A stretch of DNA of 64,000 nucleotides from Leifsonia sp. TF02-11 (GTDB taxonomy: Bacteria > Actinomycetota > Actinomycetes > Actinomycetales > Microbacteriaceae). The DNA lies in the NCBI RefSeq assembly GCF_017565305.1, contig NZ_JAGEKP010000004.1, forward strand, positions 310,001-374,000, read 5' to 3'. The notes beneath the pieces are model-generated. The model searched no databases and had not been told where the DNA came from. It saw nothing but the letters and a program-made list of their open reading frames with translations. Numbering within the stretch: the stretch's first letter is position 1; each line of letters starts with the position of its first letter. Position numbers and translations under genes: made by a program. Positions 26,961-35,482 of the stretch are shown one piece after another.

Positions 26961-28381
26961 AGGGCCGGCCACCAATCCGCGTTCGCGGTGAGTGCGAGCT
27001 CGGCCTCCGCGGCGGCACCGATCCGGAAGACCGTCGGGTCGTCGTAGGTGCGGCCGACGATCTGGACCCCGGTGGGGACGCCGTTGGTTGCGCGACCGGA
27101 CGGGACGGCGAGCACGGGCACCCGGCCGACGACGTTGAAGGGCAGCGTCATCAGCTGGGAGAACACCGCGGCGCTGTCGGTGCAGGCGGCGTCCGCCGGC
27201 ATGCCGGTGTTCGCGATCGTCGGGCAGATCAGCGCATCGTACCTCTCGAGCACGGCGCCGAGCGGGCGATAGAACTCGGTCTCGTCCGCCAGCCCTTCCG
27301 CGAAGCTGCCCGCGCCTGACGCGGAGTCGATGAACGCGCGCGTGTACGGCATGAGCTGGGCGACACGCGCAGGATCGTCGTCGCCGACGCTCTCGATGAA
27401 CGGCCCCATGATCCCGCCGAAGTGCGCCCACGCGATCTCGAGCACCTGCTCGGGCGTCCACGGGAGGTCGACCTCCTCGACCACCGCGCCGGCAGCGCGC
27501 ACGGCGTCGGCGAATGCGGCGGTGTTCGCGACGACCTCGGGTGCCGGAGCGTAACCGCCGAGCGTGTACGAGAGTGCGATCCGCATTCCGGTCAGGTCGG
27601 TCACCTCGCCACTGACCCGCACGGTGGGCCGCAGGGAGGCCTGGTCGCCGGCCCATGGTCCCGCGATGACGTTCTGCAGCAGGGCGGTGTCGGCAACGCT
27701 GCGGGCCATCGGGCCGTCGGCGCAGTAGGTGTCCTGGTTGAAAGGTGCGAGTCCGGGAATGCGACCGAACGGTGCTTTGAACCCGACGACGCCGCAGTAC
27801 GACGACGGAATGCGGATCGAGCCGCCGATGTCGGAGCCGGTCGCCAGGACCGTCTCCCCCGCCGCCAGCACGGCGCCCGAGCCGCCCGAGGATCCTCCCG
27901 GGGTCATCGCGGTGTTGTGCGGGTTGCGGGTGACGCCCCAGAGGGTGGTGTGCGTGACCGGTGCGCAGCAGAACTCGGGGGTGGTGGTGCGGCCGTGGAC
28001 GACAGCGCCGCTCGCCAGAATGCGGGAGATGATCGGGTGGGTCTCGTCGGCGATCCGGCCCTGCTCGAGTAGGGATCCCTCTTCCGAGAGCCGGCCGGCG
28101 ATCGGCTGCTCCTCTTTGAGCATGAGCGGGACGCCCTCCAGTTCGCGGGCCGTGCCGTTGCGATAGCGCGCCTCGGACTCGCGGGCCGCGTCGTACGCCT
28201 CGTCGAGGAGCTCCTCGGTGACGGCGCCGACGACGGGTTCGACGGCGCGGGTGCGCGCGACGACGGCGTCCAGCAGTTCTACGGGCGACAGCTCGCCGCT
28301 CCGGAACAGCGCGACGGCGTCGGTCGCCGTCAGGTGGTGGAGACTCGTGGACTTCCGCTCACGGGTGGATTCCTGCGTCAA
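26957..28381 (-). CDS. Amidase signature family enzyme
   Basis: A 474-residue amidase with the Ser-cisSer-Lys triad visible: Lys89 in MLKEEQP, Ser163 in GGSSGGSGA (residues 161-169) and nucleophile Ser187 in SDIGGSIR. It hydrolyses an amide to acid and ammonia. It is not GatA by context, since gatB and gatC are absent. The start is TTG with a strong AAAGGAG nine or so bases upstream. First gene of an operon with the APC permease and divergent from a TetR gene across twin palindromes. Confidence 0.92.
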   Translation of the reverse strand: MTQESTRERKSTSLHHLTATDAVALFRSGELSPVELLDAVVARTRAVEPVVGAVTEELLDEAYDAARESEARYRNGTARELEGVPLMLKEEQPIAGRLSEEGSLLEQGRIADETHPIISRILASGAVVHGRTTTPEFCCAPVTHTTLWGVTRNPHNTAMTPGGSSGGSGAVLAAGETVLATGSDIGGSIRIPSSYCGVVGFKAPFGRIPGLAPFNQDTYCADGPMARSVADTALLQNVIAGPWAGDQASLRPTVRVSGEVTDLTGMRIALSYTLGGYAPAPEVVANTAAFADAVRAAGAVVEEVDLPWTPEQVLEIAWAHFGGIMGPFIESVGDDDPARVAQLMPYTRAFIDSASGAGSFAEGLADETEFYRPLGAVLERYDALICPTIANTGMPADAACTDSAAVFSQLMTLPFNVVGRVPVLAVPSGRATNGVPTGVQIVGRTYDDPTVFRIGAAAEAELALTANADWWPAL

Positions 28382-28406
28382 GAGATATCGCTCCTTTGCG
28401 AATCTT

Positions 28407-28431
28407 GGTACTAAGTACCGTACTAAGTACG
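28407..28431. promoter_or_regulatory. Two abutting 13-bp palindromes (TetR operator)
   Basis: GGTACTAAGTACC (28407-28419) and CGTACTAAGTACG (28419-28431) share one base. Each is a perfect palindrome about a central A. They lie between the divergent amidase-permease operon and the TetR gene, just upstream of the tetR -10 TACCCT (28438-28443). A cooperative pair of repressor dimers would shut both promoters. Confidence 0.75.
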
Positions 28432-28449
28432 ATCTATTACCCTACTTTC

Positions 28450-29097
28450 ATGGCCCCACGTCAAGCGACCCGTGCTCGAGACTCACGACCCCGCGGGTCG
28501 CTGGACCGTCGCACCGTCGCGGCAACCGCCATCGAGGTGATCGAGGAGCACGGAATCGACAGCCTCACCATGCGCGCCCTCGCCTCGGAACTCGACTGCG
28601 GCACGATGACCCTCTACAGCCACGTGCGCAACCGCGACGACCTGATCGTCGCCATCCTGGAGCGGCTGATCGAGGAACTCGACGTCGTCGCGAACACGTC
28701 GCATCCCGACGACGGCTGGCGCGACGTCCTGACCCGCCTCTTCGGTGCTTACCGCGAGCTCGGCGAACGCCACCCCCGCGCGTTCGAGCTCCTCGCCCTG
28801 GCGCCCTACGATGCCGAGCCGGTCGCCTCCCACCTCGAAGGGGTACTCGCCAGCCTGGTGCGCACCGGACTCTCACCCGACGACGCACGCACGGTCCTGG
28901 CCATCTCTGACGCCTTCGCAACCGGCTTCCTGGTCGTCCGGGCACGCTCGACGACCCGCCCTGGTACAGCGACCGGCGCCTCCACCCCGCTCGGCGACCT
29001 GCGCTCGGTCGGCATGTACGACCGCGGGATCGAGGCGGTGCTCGCCGGAATCGAGGGGACGCTCACCGGAGCGGCGACGGACCATCGCTCCGCGTGA
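28450..29097 (+). CDS. TetR family regulator
   Basis: A 215-residue TetR regulator. The N-terminal helix-turn-helix reads AATAIEVIEEHGIDSLTMRALASELDCGTMTLYSHVRNRDDL (in parts), with the later TLYSHV typical of TetR class C-like proteins. The C-terminal ligand domain contains GLSPDDARTVLAISDAFATGFL. TACCCT lies six bases before the ATG, so it looks leaderless and fixes the start. It should repress the divergent amidase-permease operon and itself through the tandem palindromes. Confidence 0.92.
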   Translation: MAPRQATRARDSRPRGSLDRRTVAATAIEVIEEHGIDSLTMRALASELDCGTMTLYSHVRNRDDLIVAILERLIEELDVVANTSHPDDGWRDVLTRLFGAYRELGERHPRAFELLALAPYDAEPVASHLEGVLASLVRTGLSPDDARTVLAISDAFATGFLVVRARSTTRPGTATGASTPLGDLRSVGMYDRGIEAVLAGIEGTLTGAATDHRSA

Positions 29098-29208
29098 AGG
29101 TCGCGCTGCCGACCGCTGCTCGTCGATGTCCACTCGGCTCCGCGCCCGGGCGCCAGGGGGCGCCGGCCCTCGCAGGCAGCGGCACGAGCTACGAACTCGT
29201 ACGGGGTC

Positions 29209-29811
29209 TTACTCGTCAGCCGTCTCGGCCGTCCGCAGGTGGAGGATCGCACGGATATGCCCGTCGTATTCGTCGAAGTCGACCGGATTGAACAGCCGTT
29301 CGACGACGACGAGTACGAGCACGAGTGCGACGAGGCCGAAGTACGTGGCCATCACCGCGACGACGCCGTGTTGGAGCGAGCCGGGCGGCGCTCCTCGGGG
29401 CAGCCGGGCCAGGTACATCGGATCGATCGCGCGGCCGGCGAAGACGTCGTGCACGGCGGTGAGTCCCCAAACGACGGCGACAACCCCGAAGGCGATGAGG
29501 ACCAGCACGTCCGACGCGCGGCTCCGCGCAACGCGGGCTCTCCCGAGCTTCAGCCTGTATCGGAGCCCGTCGTGGACGCTGAGGAGCTGCAGCATCGACG
29601 TCCACATGAAGAACGACAACGCGGTGATGCCGTCGAACGTGCCGATCCCGAGCTGAGCGATCCTCGGCGGGATCGAAAGCCCGACCAGGCTCGGGATCCC
29701 GAGAAGAGCTACCAGTCCGCCGACGGCCACGATCGTGAGTGCACTGGACAACCAGGCGCTGACGTGACTGTTCCGACGCACCCGGGCGTCTTCCGCGGTC
29801 TGATCCCACAT
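29209..29811 (-). CDS. Multi-pass membrane protein of unknown function
   Basis: A 200-residue protein with four or five predicted membrane segments: SALTIVAVGGLVALLGIPSL, ITALSFFMWTSMLQLL, VLVLIAFGVVAVVWGL and YFGLVALVLVLVVVERLF. It begins MWDQTAEDARVRRN. No family recognised. It starts 11 bases after the stop of the upstream minus-strand gene and is probably in its operon. Confidence 0.75.
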   Translation of the reverse strand: MWDQTAEDARVRRNSHVSAWLSSALTIVAVGGLVALLGIPSLVGLSIPPRIAQLGIGTFDGITALSFFMWTSMLQLLSVHDGLRYRLKLGRARVARSRASDVLVLIAFGVVAVVWGLTAVHDVFAGRAIDPMYLARLPRGAPPGSLQHGVVAVMATYFGLVALVLVLVVVERLFNPVDFDEYDGHIRAILHLRTAETADE

Positions 29812-29821
29812 GGCGGCTGAA

Positions 29822-30223
29822 CTAGGCTTCCAGCTTCGTCCTGACCTCGGCGGCCAGGCGCCGGCTGTCGGCGGCAACCGCCAACCACTCCTCGCGCGAA
29901 GCGGCGAAGTGCGGAAGTGACGCGAGATAGTCGGAAGTGACGGCGCTCTCGTCGAGCGCTGCAGCGATGAACTGCCACAGTTCCTGGTTCAGAGTCACCG
30001 TGCACGTCTGTCCTGGAGCGGGCCAGCTCTGGAGCCCCTCCAGCTCTTTCGGCCAATCCGGAATCTGACGCCAACCCTCTTCGCGAACTCGTTCTGCACG
30101 CTTCCGGGTCTTCGTGTCGTGCGCGTCGATCGCATTCGAAACGGCGTTGTCCATCGTGCCGTCGATCATCACCCAGTTAGCCGTCTCCAGCGTCAGCGTC
30201 TGTTGGTTCGTCCCCACGCCCAC
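29822..30223 (-). CDS. Hypothetical soluble protein
   Basis: A 133-residue protein with no signal or membrane segment. It is rich in charged and tryptophan residues (ETANWVMIDGTMDNAVSNAID, WRQIPDWPKELEGL, REEWLAVAADSRRLAAEVRTK). The GTG at 30223 is chosen because TACGCT lies six bases upstream, matching the leaderless pattern in this window. The open frame reaches further upstream but that part looks non-coding. No function recognised; probably co-transcribed with the following membrane protein. Confidence 0.65.
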   Translation of the reverse strand: MGVGTNQQTLTLETANWVMIDGTMDNAVSNAIDAHDTKTRKRAERVREEGWRQIPDWPKELEGLQSWPAPGQTCTVTLNQELWQFIAAALDESAVTSDYLASLPHFAASREEWLAVAADSRRLAAEVRTKLEA

Positions 30224-30369
30224 AGTCGCAGCGTATGGGAGGCCGTGGCGAGCGGAACATCCCCCGTCCGGGAGTGACTGCGCGAGGAGAGCCAGGGGCT
30301 CTGGGCTCATCGCGGCAGCCGCACCGCTGGTCGCGCGTAGACCAGAGTCGGCACTCGTTCCGCCCACGA

Positions 30370-30957
30370 CTAGGAGTCCCAGAGGGGACGCGCCTGCGAG
30401 GCCAGCGCGAGAAGCGGCGCACTGTCGAGCACCACATGCGACTCCTGAACGCCGAAGGCCGGCCACTGCGCGACGACCTCGAGCGGCCCTTCCGGCGGCA
30501 GCGGCCAGAGCCACATCCCATCTTCGAACGTGTAGAAGTCCTCCGATCCGTTGCCGCTGCCGCGGGTGTGCGCAAGAGAGTGTCGCTCGGGAGCGACACG
30601 GTGGAGCCCCGGCGGCAGATCGAGGATGAGCTTCTGGTCGTCCCCCAGAACGACGCCATACCTCAGTCTCTCGGGATCGGAGCGGCCGAAACGATCATGC
30701 ATTCGCGGCTGCATCTCCCGCCAGTCCCGGCGACGTGTGTTCCCGCGTCGGATTCGCCGCTCGACGACGAGTTCGACACCGTTGCCGTATACGCGCGCGA
30801 TCGTGAGGATCATGGCGACTCTTTCGGTGACGGCGATCGTCTCGCCGATCGGGAAGGTCGCCGGGAGCTCCTCGTCAGAGGGCTTCCACCACGGTTCAGG
30901 CACGCGGGCTGAGCCCTCGGCCTCGTCTTCGGGCGGGTCGGCCGGAAAGAAGTTCAC
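30370..30957 (-). CDS. Hypothetical soluble protein
   Basis: A 195-residue protein starting at GTG (MNFFPADPPEDEAEG); a TTG nine codons upstream is the alternative. The C-terminal part (MWLWPLPPEGPLEVVAQWP, ESHVVLD) resembles a widespread actinobacterial hypothetical family of immunity-like or SMI-independent small proteins, but I cannot name it. No signal peptide. It is followed by another uncharacterised minus-strand pair. Confidence 0.65.
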   Translation of the reverse strand: MNFFPADPPEDEAEGSARVPEPWWKPSDEELPATFPIGETIAVTERVAMILTIARVYGNGVELVVERRIRRGNTRRRDWREMQPRMHDRFGRSDPERLRYGVVLGDDQKLILDLPPGLHRVAPERHSLAHTRGSGNGSEDFYTFEDGMWLWPLPPEGPLEVVAQWPAFGVQESHVVLDSAPLLALASQARPLWDS

Positions 30958-31037
30958 GACGGCAAGATGATCACAGCGCCTCAACGCTTCGCAAGGGTCG
31001 ACGTCCGCAGGCTCGGCACGTTCAGCGGCCGGCCCAT

Positions 31038-31092
31038 TAGCATCGTCTCGAACCGCGACGAAGGGGGACGTCCGTCATGGAATCGAAGCTGC
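31038..31092 (+). repeat. Leader repeat, copy B (shared with 23363-23417)
   Basis: Same 55-base promoter-leader-start module as at 23363-23417: TAGCAT, GAAGGGGGA and MESKL codons, with about five differences. See the finding on paralogous leaders. Confidence 0.75.
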
Positions 31093-31409
31093 TCCGCCGG
31101 CGCAGCATCGCGGCGAACACCCTCGTCGCGCTCGCGGCGGTGGTCCTGGTGATGATGGCGGCCGCCGACGCCTTCCTCCTCACTCAGTGGAACTTCGTGA
31201 CGCGGATGCTCATGCTGGGCGCGCTCGTCGCGGTCGGCTGGCTCCCGGCCGCCCTGGTCATCATCGCCGTGTGCCTCCGACCGTACCGGGTGACCTTCGT
31301 CGCACTCGGCGTCGTCGGCGGCGCAGTGCTGACGACGCTGGTCCTGGTGTGGGTGGTTCCCGACGCGCCCTACCCATACCCGGCGATCTCGTGGCCACGG
31401 CGCGGATGA
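31077..31409 (+). CDS. Small membrane protein (MESKL family B)
   Basis: A 110-residue protein with three predicted membrane segments (TLVALAAVVLVMMAAADAFL, MLGALVAVGWLPAALVIIAV, FVALGVVGGAVLTTLVLVWV). It opens MESKLLRRR and shares its promoter and ribosome site with the gene at 23402, though the rest differs. Function unknown. Confidence 0.7.
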   Translation: MESKLLRRRSIAANTLVALAAVVLVMMAAADAFLLTQWNFVTRMLMLGALVAVGWLPAALVIIAVCLRPYRVTFVALGVVGGAVLTTLVLVWVVPDAPYPYPAISWPRRG

Positions 31410-31465
31410 CGAGCGGCAGCTGCTGAGACCTGGCCTCTCGTCAGGAGCGGTTCGGGGCGGGCTCA

Positions 31466-31496
31466 TTGACCTCAACCACAGTTGAGTTCCTAGGGT
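31466..31496 (+). promoter_or_regulatory. MerR/SoxR-type promoter with 19-base spacer
   Basis: TTGACC (31466-31471) and TAGGGT (31491-31496) are separated by 19 bases, longer than the usual 17. The spacer carries the inverted repeat CTCAAC-CACA-GTTGAG (31471-31486). Overlong spacers with a central palindrome are the hallmark of promoters activated by MerR-family regulators. No merR gene is adjacent. Confidence 0.6.
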
Positions 31497-31502
31497 GGCG
31501 CC

Positions 31503-32954
31503 ATGACCTCTGCCGACCGTGACAGCCCGATGCCCGGCGACGGCTCGCCGACTCCTCCCGATCCGTTCACGGGAGAGGAGGGAGTGTTCGGCCGGCGATT
31601 CCGGTGGGTCACTATCGGGATGTTCCTGCTGGCGATGCTCGCGGCTTTCGTGGTGATGGCCGTGCGGACGGTGATGCCCATCGTGGGCCGTGAACTGCAC
31701 GCCGACGGGCTCTACACCTTCGCGTTCGGCGGACCGCTCGCGGTCAGTGTGGTCGGGATGGTCCTGGCCGGCGTCTGGTCCGATCGCGGCAACCCGAGAC
31801 ACGCCCTCTTCGCCGCGGTCACGCTCCTCACCGTCGGACTCACGGTGACGGGTTGCGCCCCGGATATGTTCTTCTTCGTCATCGGCCGGCTGCTGCACGG
31901 CCTCGGCGGCGGCGCGATCACCGTTGCGCTCTATGCGATCGTGGCTCGCGCGTACCCACCCGCGCTGCACGCGCGCGTCTTCGCCGCCTTCGATGCTGCG
32001 TGGCTCCTGCCGTCGCTCGTCGGACCGGCGGTCGCCGGAATCCTGGCCGAGGCGATCGGCTGGCGCTGGGTCTTCCTCGGCGCGGTCGCACTGGTCGTGG
32101 TGGCGATGCTGATGATCGTGCCCGCACTGGGCAGTGTGGGGGAAGCGAGGGAGAGCGCGGCACAGTCCCGCGGGGGCCTCATCGGGCGGATAGTGTGGCC
32201 GGCCCTCGCCGCAGCGTCCGTGCTCGCGCTCACCCTCGCGGCCGAAGCGGAGGGCATCGTGCTCTGGATCGTCCCCGTCGTGGCCACCGTGGTCGCCTTC
32301 ATCGCCGTTCGTCCTCTGCTCCCCGCGGGCACCCTGCGCGTTCGACGGGGACTGCCGAGCGTCGTTCTCATGCGTGGGCTGGTGACGGGCACGTTCTTCG
32401 CCGCGGAGGTGTATGTCCCCCTTCTCCTGGTCATCCGGTACGAAGCATCCGCGGCGACCGCGGGCCTGGCCCTGACCGCCGCCGGCGTCACCTGGTCGGT
32501 CGCCTCGTGGGCGCAGGGCCGATTCCCGCGGATCACCCACCGGCTGGCCGCACAGGCCGGCGCGTTCGGACTCACCCTCGCCGTCGGCTTACTCCTGATG
32601 ACAGCCGTCACCGGTGCGGGGCCTGTCGTCGTCCTGATCGGCTGGGCGTTCGCGGGCGCCGGAATGGGGCTGATCTACCCGCGGCTCGCCGTTCTCACCC
32701 TCGAATACTCCTCCCCGCACAATCAGGGGTTCAACAGCTCGGCGGTGTCCATCGCTGAGTCGATCGGATCGGCGATCGTGCTGACAGCGACCTCGATCGT
32801 CTTCTCGGCGTTCGGAGGGACCGCCTCCGACACGTCGTTCGCCGCAGTGTTCGCGCTGACCGTCGTCTTCTGCGCGCTCGCCTGGGTGTGGGGTCCGCGC
32901 ATGCTCCCTGCCCGCGGTAGCCGCTCCCCGTTGGATTCGCGGTCGGCGACCTAG
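31503..32954 (+). CDS. MFS transporter
   Basis: A 483-residue major facilitator with twelve or more membrane segments. The motif-A loop reads VLAGVWSDRGNPRHALF between segments 2 and 3, and GRLLHGLGGGAITVALYAI marks segment 4 as in drug exporters. TAGGGT lies six bases before the ATG. The MerR-type promoter in front suggests induction by a toxic compound and efflux as the role. Substrate unknown. Confidence 0.9.
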   Translation: MTSADRDSPMPGDGSPTPPDPFTGEEGVFGRRFRWVTIGMFLLAMLAAFVVMAVRTVMPIVGRELHADGLYTFAFGGPLAVSVVGMVLAGVWSDRGNPRHALFAAVTLLTVGLTVTGCAPDMFFFVIGRLLHGLGGGAITVALYAIVARAYPPALHARVFAAFDAAWLLPSLVGPAVAGILAEAIGWRWVFLGAVALVVVAMLMIVPALGSVGEARESAAQSRGGLIGRIVWPALAAASVLALTLAAEAEGIVLWIVPVVATVVAFIAVRPLLPAGTLRVRRGLPSVVLMRGLVTGTFFAAEVYVPLLLVIRYEASAATAGLALTAAGVTWSVASWAQGRFPRITHRLAAQAGAFGLTLAVGLLLMTAVTGAGPVVVLIGWAFAGAGMGLIYPRLAVLTLEYSSPHNQGFNSSAVSIAESIGSAIVLTATSIVFSAFGGTASDTSFAAVFALTVVFCALAWVWGPRMLPARGSRSPLDSRSAT

Positions 32955-33035
32955 GGACAGGACCTCGAATCGTTCTGTCCGCTGATGGAGGAGCGCGTCG
33001 GCCGTGGGAGGCACGGTTCTCAGAGCCCCGTGCCC

Positions 33036-33455
33036 TCACCAACGGATCTCCACCGGCTGATACGACCACGGCCCCGGACACTGACCCCACAGGCCGGTAC
33101 GTTCGGCGCGGGTCGGGAGCGTGTGCACCGCGTCGGTGAGCACAGCGTCGGCCGCCTCCACCACCACGCGGATCGTCGTCGGCTGCACTGTCCCGCCGTC
33201 CAGGAACGGCGCGCGCTGAGGAACCCGGTAGATCCCGTCGTCGTCCGCCGACACGGTCGCGGGGGTACACCCGCTCTCGAAGCACGCCGACACCGTCGAC
33301 GCCGAAGGCAGCGAACTCACGAACGCCAACTCGACCGGCGCCGTGTCCAGATATCCGATCGCCGGGCAGGCATTCAACACGCAGCCGGAGAGACCGACCG
33401 CCGACGCAAGGGCTGCCGCCCCGACGGCGATGGCGGTGCTTCCGCGTCGTCGCAT
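33036..33455 (-). CDS. Putative lipoprotein
   Basis: A 139-residue exported protein with a signal ending VGLSGC (Cys25) and a mature part of mixed beta character containing several cysteines (NACPAIGYLD, SACFESGCTPATVS, LWGQCPGPW). TAGTCT lies six bases before the ATG, supporting the start. No family recognised. It converges on the MFS gene, 81 bases apart. Confidence 0.75.
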   Translation of the reverse strand: MRRRGSTAIAVGAAALASAVGLSGCVLNACPAIGYLDTAPVELAFVSSLPSASTVSACFESGCTPATVSADDDGIYRVPQRAPFLDGGTVQPTTIRVVVEAADAVLTDAVHTLPTRAERTGLWGQCPGPWSYQPVEIRW

Positions 33456-33562
33456 GCCAGCAGACTAACGCGATCACGGTCGGCCCGCAGGAACCCGGCA
33501 GAGGTCGGCACGGCGAGCCCGTGACGCGGTGAATCGCTCGTCCGGCCACGCCAGGAACAACA

Positions 33563-33586
33563 AAACCCCCGGTCTCCCGGGGGTTT
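33563..33586 (-). terminator. Intrinsic terminator of the tRNA Gly-Cys-Val transcript
   Basis: Perfect 10-bp arms (33563-33572 and 33577-33586) around a four-base loop, ending in TTT TGTTGTT on the minus strand. Located just after the tRNA-Val(GAC) gene. Confidence 0.85.
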
Positions 33587-33593
33587 CTCGCTG

Positions 33594-33665
33594 TGGGCGA
33601 TACTGGGATCGAACCAGTGACCTCTTCCGTGTCAGGGAAGCGCGCTACCGCTGCGCCAATCGCCC
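33594..33665 (-). tRNA. tRNA-Val (anticodon GAC)
   Basis: Cloverleaf on the minus strand: acceptor GGGCGAT pairs with ATCGCCC, anticodon loop CTGACAC within CTTCC/GGAAG, T-loop GGTTCGATCCC and discriminator A. CCA is not encoded. Last of three minus-strand tRNAs. Confidence 0.95.
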
Positions 33666-33702
33666 GAGCCTGATGTTCTCGAAATCGAGGTTCTCAGGAT
33701 CG

Positions 33703-33773
33703 AGGTGGATACGGGATTCGAACCCGTGTATACGGCTTTGCAGGCCGCTGCCTCGCCTCTCGGCCAATCCACC
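33703..33773 (-). tRNA. tRNA-Cys (anticodon GCA)
   Basis: Acceptor GGTGGAT/ATCCACC, anticodon loop CTGCAAA (GCA), T-arm GGGTTCGAATCCC and discriminator U as usual for tRNA-Cys. CCA is not encoded. Middle gene of the Gly-Cys-Val run. Confidence 0.95.
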
Positions 33774-33842
33774 GAAGCCACAACACGGAAGAACCGTACC
33801 GTATTCGAGAGGCCCGGTATCCGAGGAAACCAGGCCGACTCG

Positions 33843-33915
33843 AGCGGATGACGAGACTCGAACTCGCGACCCTCACCTTGGCAAGGTGATGCGCTACCAA
33901 CTGCGCTACATCCGC
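33843..33915 (-). tRNA. tRNA-Gly (anticodon GCC)
   Basis: Acceptor GCGGATG/ CATCCGC, anticodon loop TTGCCAA (GCC), T-arm GAGTTCGAGTCTC and discriminator U. First of the minus-strand tRNA run; the gap upstream to the divergent tRNA holds the promoters. Confidence 0.95.
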
Positions 33916-34102
33916 ATTTCGCACCCCGGTCTCCCGCGGCACTTGAATGACTTTAGCCGATCCGCGGGCCGATGACAAAACCGGCCGCGTCATCCGGGTG
34001 TGTCGCGGCGCGCAACGCCCGGTGCGCCGCCCCGATGTGCATTCGGGGGTCGCGGTCGGCTAGTATCGAGACTCGCAGCCGGAACCATCCGGACGCAGCG
34101 AC

Positions 34103-34178
34103 GGGCGATTGGCGCAGTTGGTAGCGCGCTTCCTTCACACGGAAGAGGTCATCAGTTCGAGTCTGGTATCGCCCACCA
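34103..34178 (+). tRNA. tRNA-Val (anticodon CAC)
   Basis: Acceptor GGGCGAT/ATCGCCC, anticodon loop TTCACAC (CAC), T-arm AGTTCGAGTCT, discriminator A and encoded CCA at 34176-34178. The promoter probably uses TAGTAT at 34059-34064. Confidence 0.95.
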
Positions 34179-34188
34179 CGAAACGCAC

Positions 34189-34209
34189 GGCCCCCGATCA
34201 GCGGGGGCC
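34189..34209 (+). terminator. Intrinsic terminator of tRNA-Val(CAC)
   Basis: GGCCCCCG (34189-34196) and CGGGGGCC (34202-34209) form an 8-bp stem with a five-base loop, followed by GCTTTCGTTT. Confidence 0.8.
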
Positions 34210-34306
34210 GCTTTCGTTTGCGCCCTCCCCCGGCTCGTCTCGCCCAACCTTACGTTCCGTGACAGCGCCGCTCGCGCCCCCGCCCGCCGTACGGCACCCT
34301 TGCTCA

Positions 34307-35482
34307 ATGACCTTCTCGCCGGCACGCCCCCTGGAGGCGCTCTTCGCGTCCAGGTCGAGCATCAAGTGGCGCCGGTATCCGGCCGACGTGCTGCCGGTGT
34401 TCGTCGCCGAGATGGATTTCGACGTGGAGCCGGCCATCCTCGACCGGGTCGCCGACACCCTCCGCAACTCCGACACCGGGTACCTCGACTCCGCCGGCCC
34501 GCTGGCGCCCGCGTTCGCCGACTTCGCGTGGAGTTCGTGGGCGTGGGGCGTCGACCCGGCGTGGGTGCACCTGGCCACCGACGTGACCGTCGGGGTCGTG
34601 GAGTCCCTGCGGCTGGTGCTGCCCGAGGTGGGCGGGCGGGTCGTGCTCACGCCGCCGGTCTACCCGCCCTTCTTCGAGATGATCGAGGAGGCCGACGCCG
34701 TCGCCGTCACGGTGCCGCTGCGGGAGGACGCCGACTGGGCGCTCGACCTCGACGGGCTGGAGCGCGCGTTCGCGGCGGGCGTTGACGCGATGCTGCTGTG
34801 CAACCCGCAGAATCCGACGGGTCGATGTCACAGCCGTCGCACGCTGGAGGCGCTCGCGCGTCTCGCCGCCCGGTACGGGGTGTTCATCGTCAGCGACGAG
34901 GTCCACGCTCCGCTCGCCCACCCGGGCACCTGCTTCACCCCGTTCGCTCCCGTCGCCCGCGCGGCGGGAGCACGTTCGGTCACCGTGACGTCCGCCAGCA
35001 AGGCCTGGAACCTCGCCGGCCTCAAGTGCGCGGTCATCGTCGCCGCTGAGCCGGCCACGGCGAGCCTGCTCGAGCGGCTGCCGGAGGAGCTCGCCGCTCG
35101 CACCAGCATCCTCGGCCTCCACGCCAACGTCGCAGCGCTCTCCTGCCTGCGCTGGCGTGACGGGCTGCTCGACCAGCTGGTCGCGAACGTCCGGCTGCTG
35201 GAGGCGGAGGTCGCCCTCCATGCCCCGGACGTGCGGGTCGTGCGGCCCGATGCCGGCTACCTGGCCTGGCTCGACTTCCGCGCCACCGGACTCGGTGACG
35301 ACCCGGCCCGCACCCTCATCGATGTCGGCCGGGTGGCGCTCAACTCCGGGCTGGCGTTCGGCGTCGAGGGTCGCGGCTTCGCGCGTATCAATCTCGCCTG
35401 CGACCCGAGCACGGTCGTGGAGGCCGTGCAGCGCATCGCCCGCACCATCGCCGCCGTCAACTCCCCCGCCCTCGCGGGTTAG
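34307..35482 (+). CDS. MalY/PatB-type PLP enzyme (cystathionine beta-lyase-like)
   Basis: A 391-residue fold-type I PLP enzyme. It opens with the MalY/PatB style FASRSSIKWRRYPADVLPVFVAEMDF. The segment NPQNPTGR is at 166-173 and the PLP lysine is Lys232 in SASKAWNLAG. This branch contains C-S beta-lyases releasing homocysteine or pyruvate, and some have regulatory roles. The ATG at 34307 gives the family N-terminus; the frame upstream runs through the tRNA. It converges on the MetY-like gene with overlapping stops. Confidence 0.9.
   Translation: MTFSPARPLEALFASRSSIKWRRYPADVLPVFVAEMDFDVEPAILDRVADTLRNSDTGYLDSAGPLAPAFADFAWSSWAWGVDPAWVHLATDVTVGVVESLRLVLPEVGGRVVLTPPVYPPFFEMIEEADAVAVTVPLREDADWALDLDGLERAFAAGVDAMLLCNPQNPTGRCHSRRTLEALARLAARYGVFIVSDEVHAPLAHPGTCFTPFAPVARAAGARSVTVTSASKAWNLAGLKCAVIVAAEPATASLLERLPEELAARTSILGLHANVAALSCLRWRDGLLDQLVANVRLLEAEVALHAPDVRVVRPDAGYLAWLDFRATGLGDDPARTLIDVGRVALNSGLAFGVEGRGFARINLACDPSTVVEAVQRIARTIAAVNSPALAG

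Noticed and set aside
25701-27047. Long plus-strand frame opposite the APC permease
   Set aside because: Charged, repetitive antisense translation; the permease on the other strand has clean membrane segments.
33529-33975. Frame across the tRNA cluster
   Set aside because: It runs through three tRNA genes on the other strand.
33594-34178. Integrated element at the tRNA genes
   Set aside because: No integrase and no repeat of a tRNA 3' end were seen nearby.
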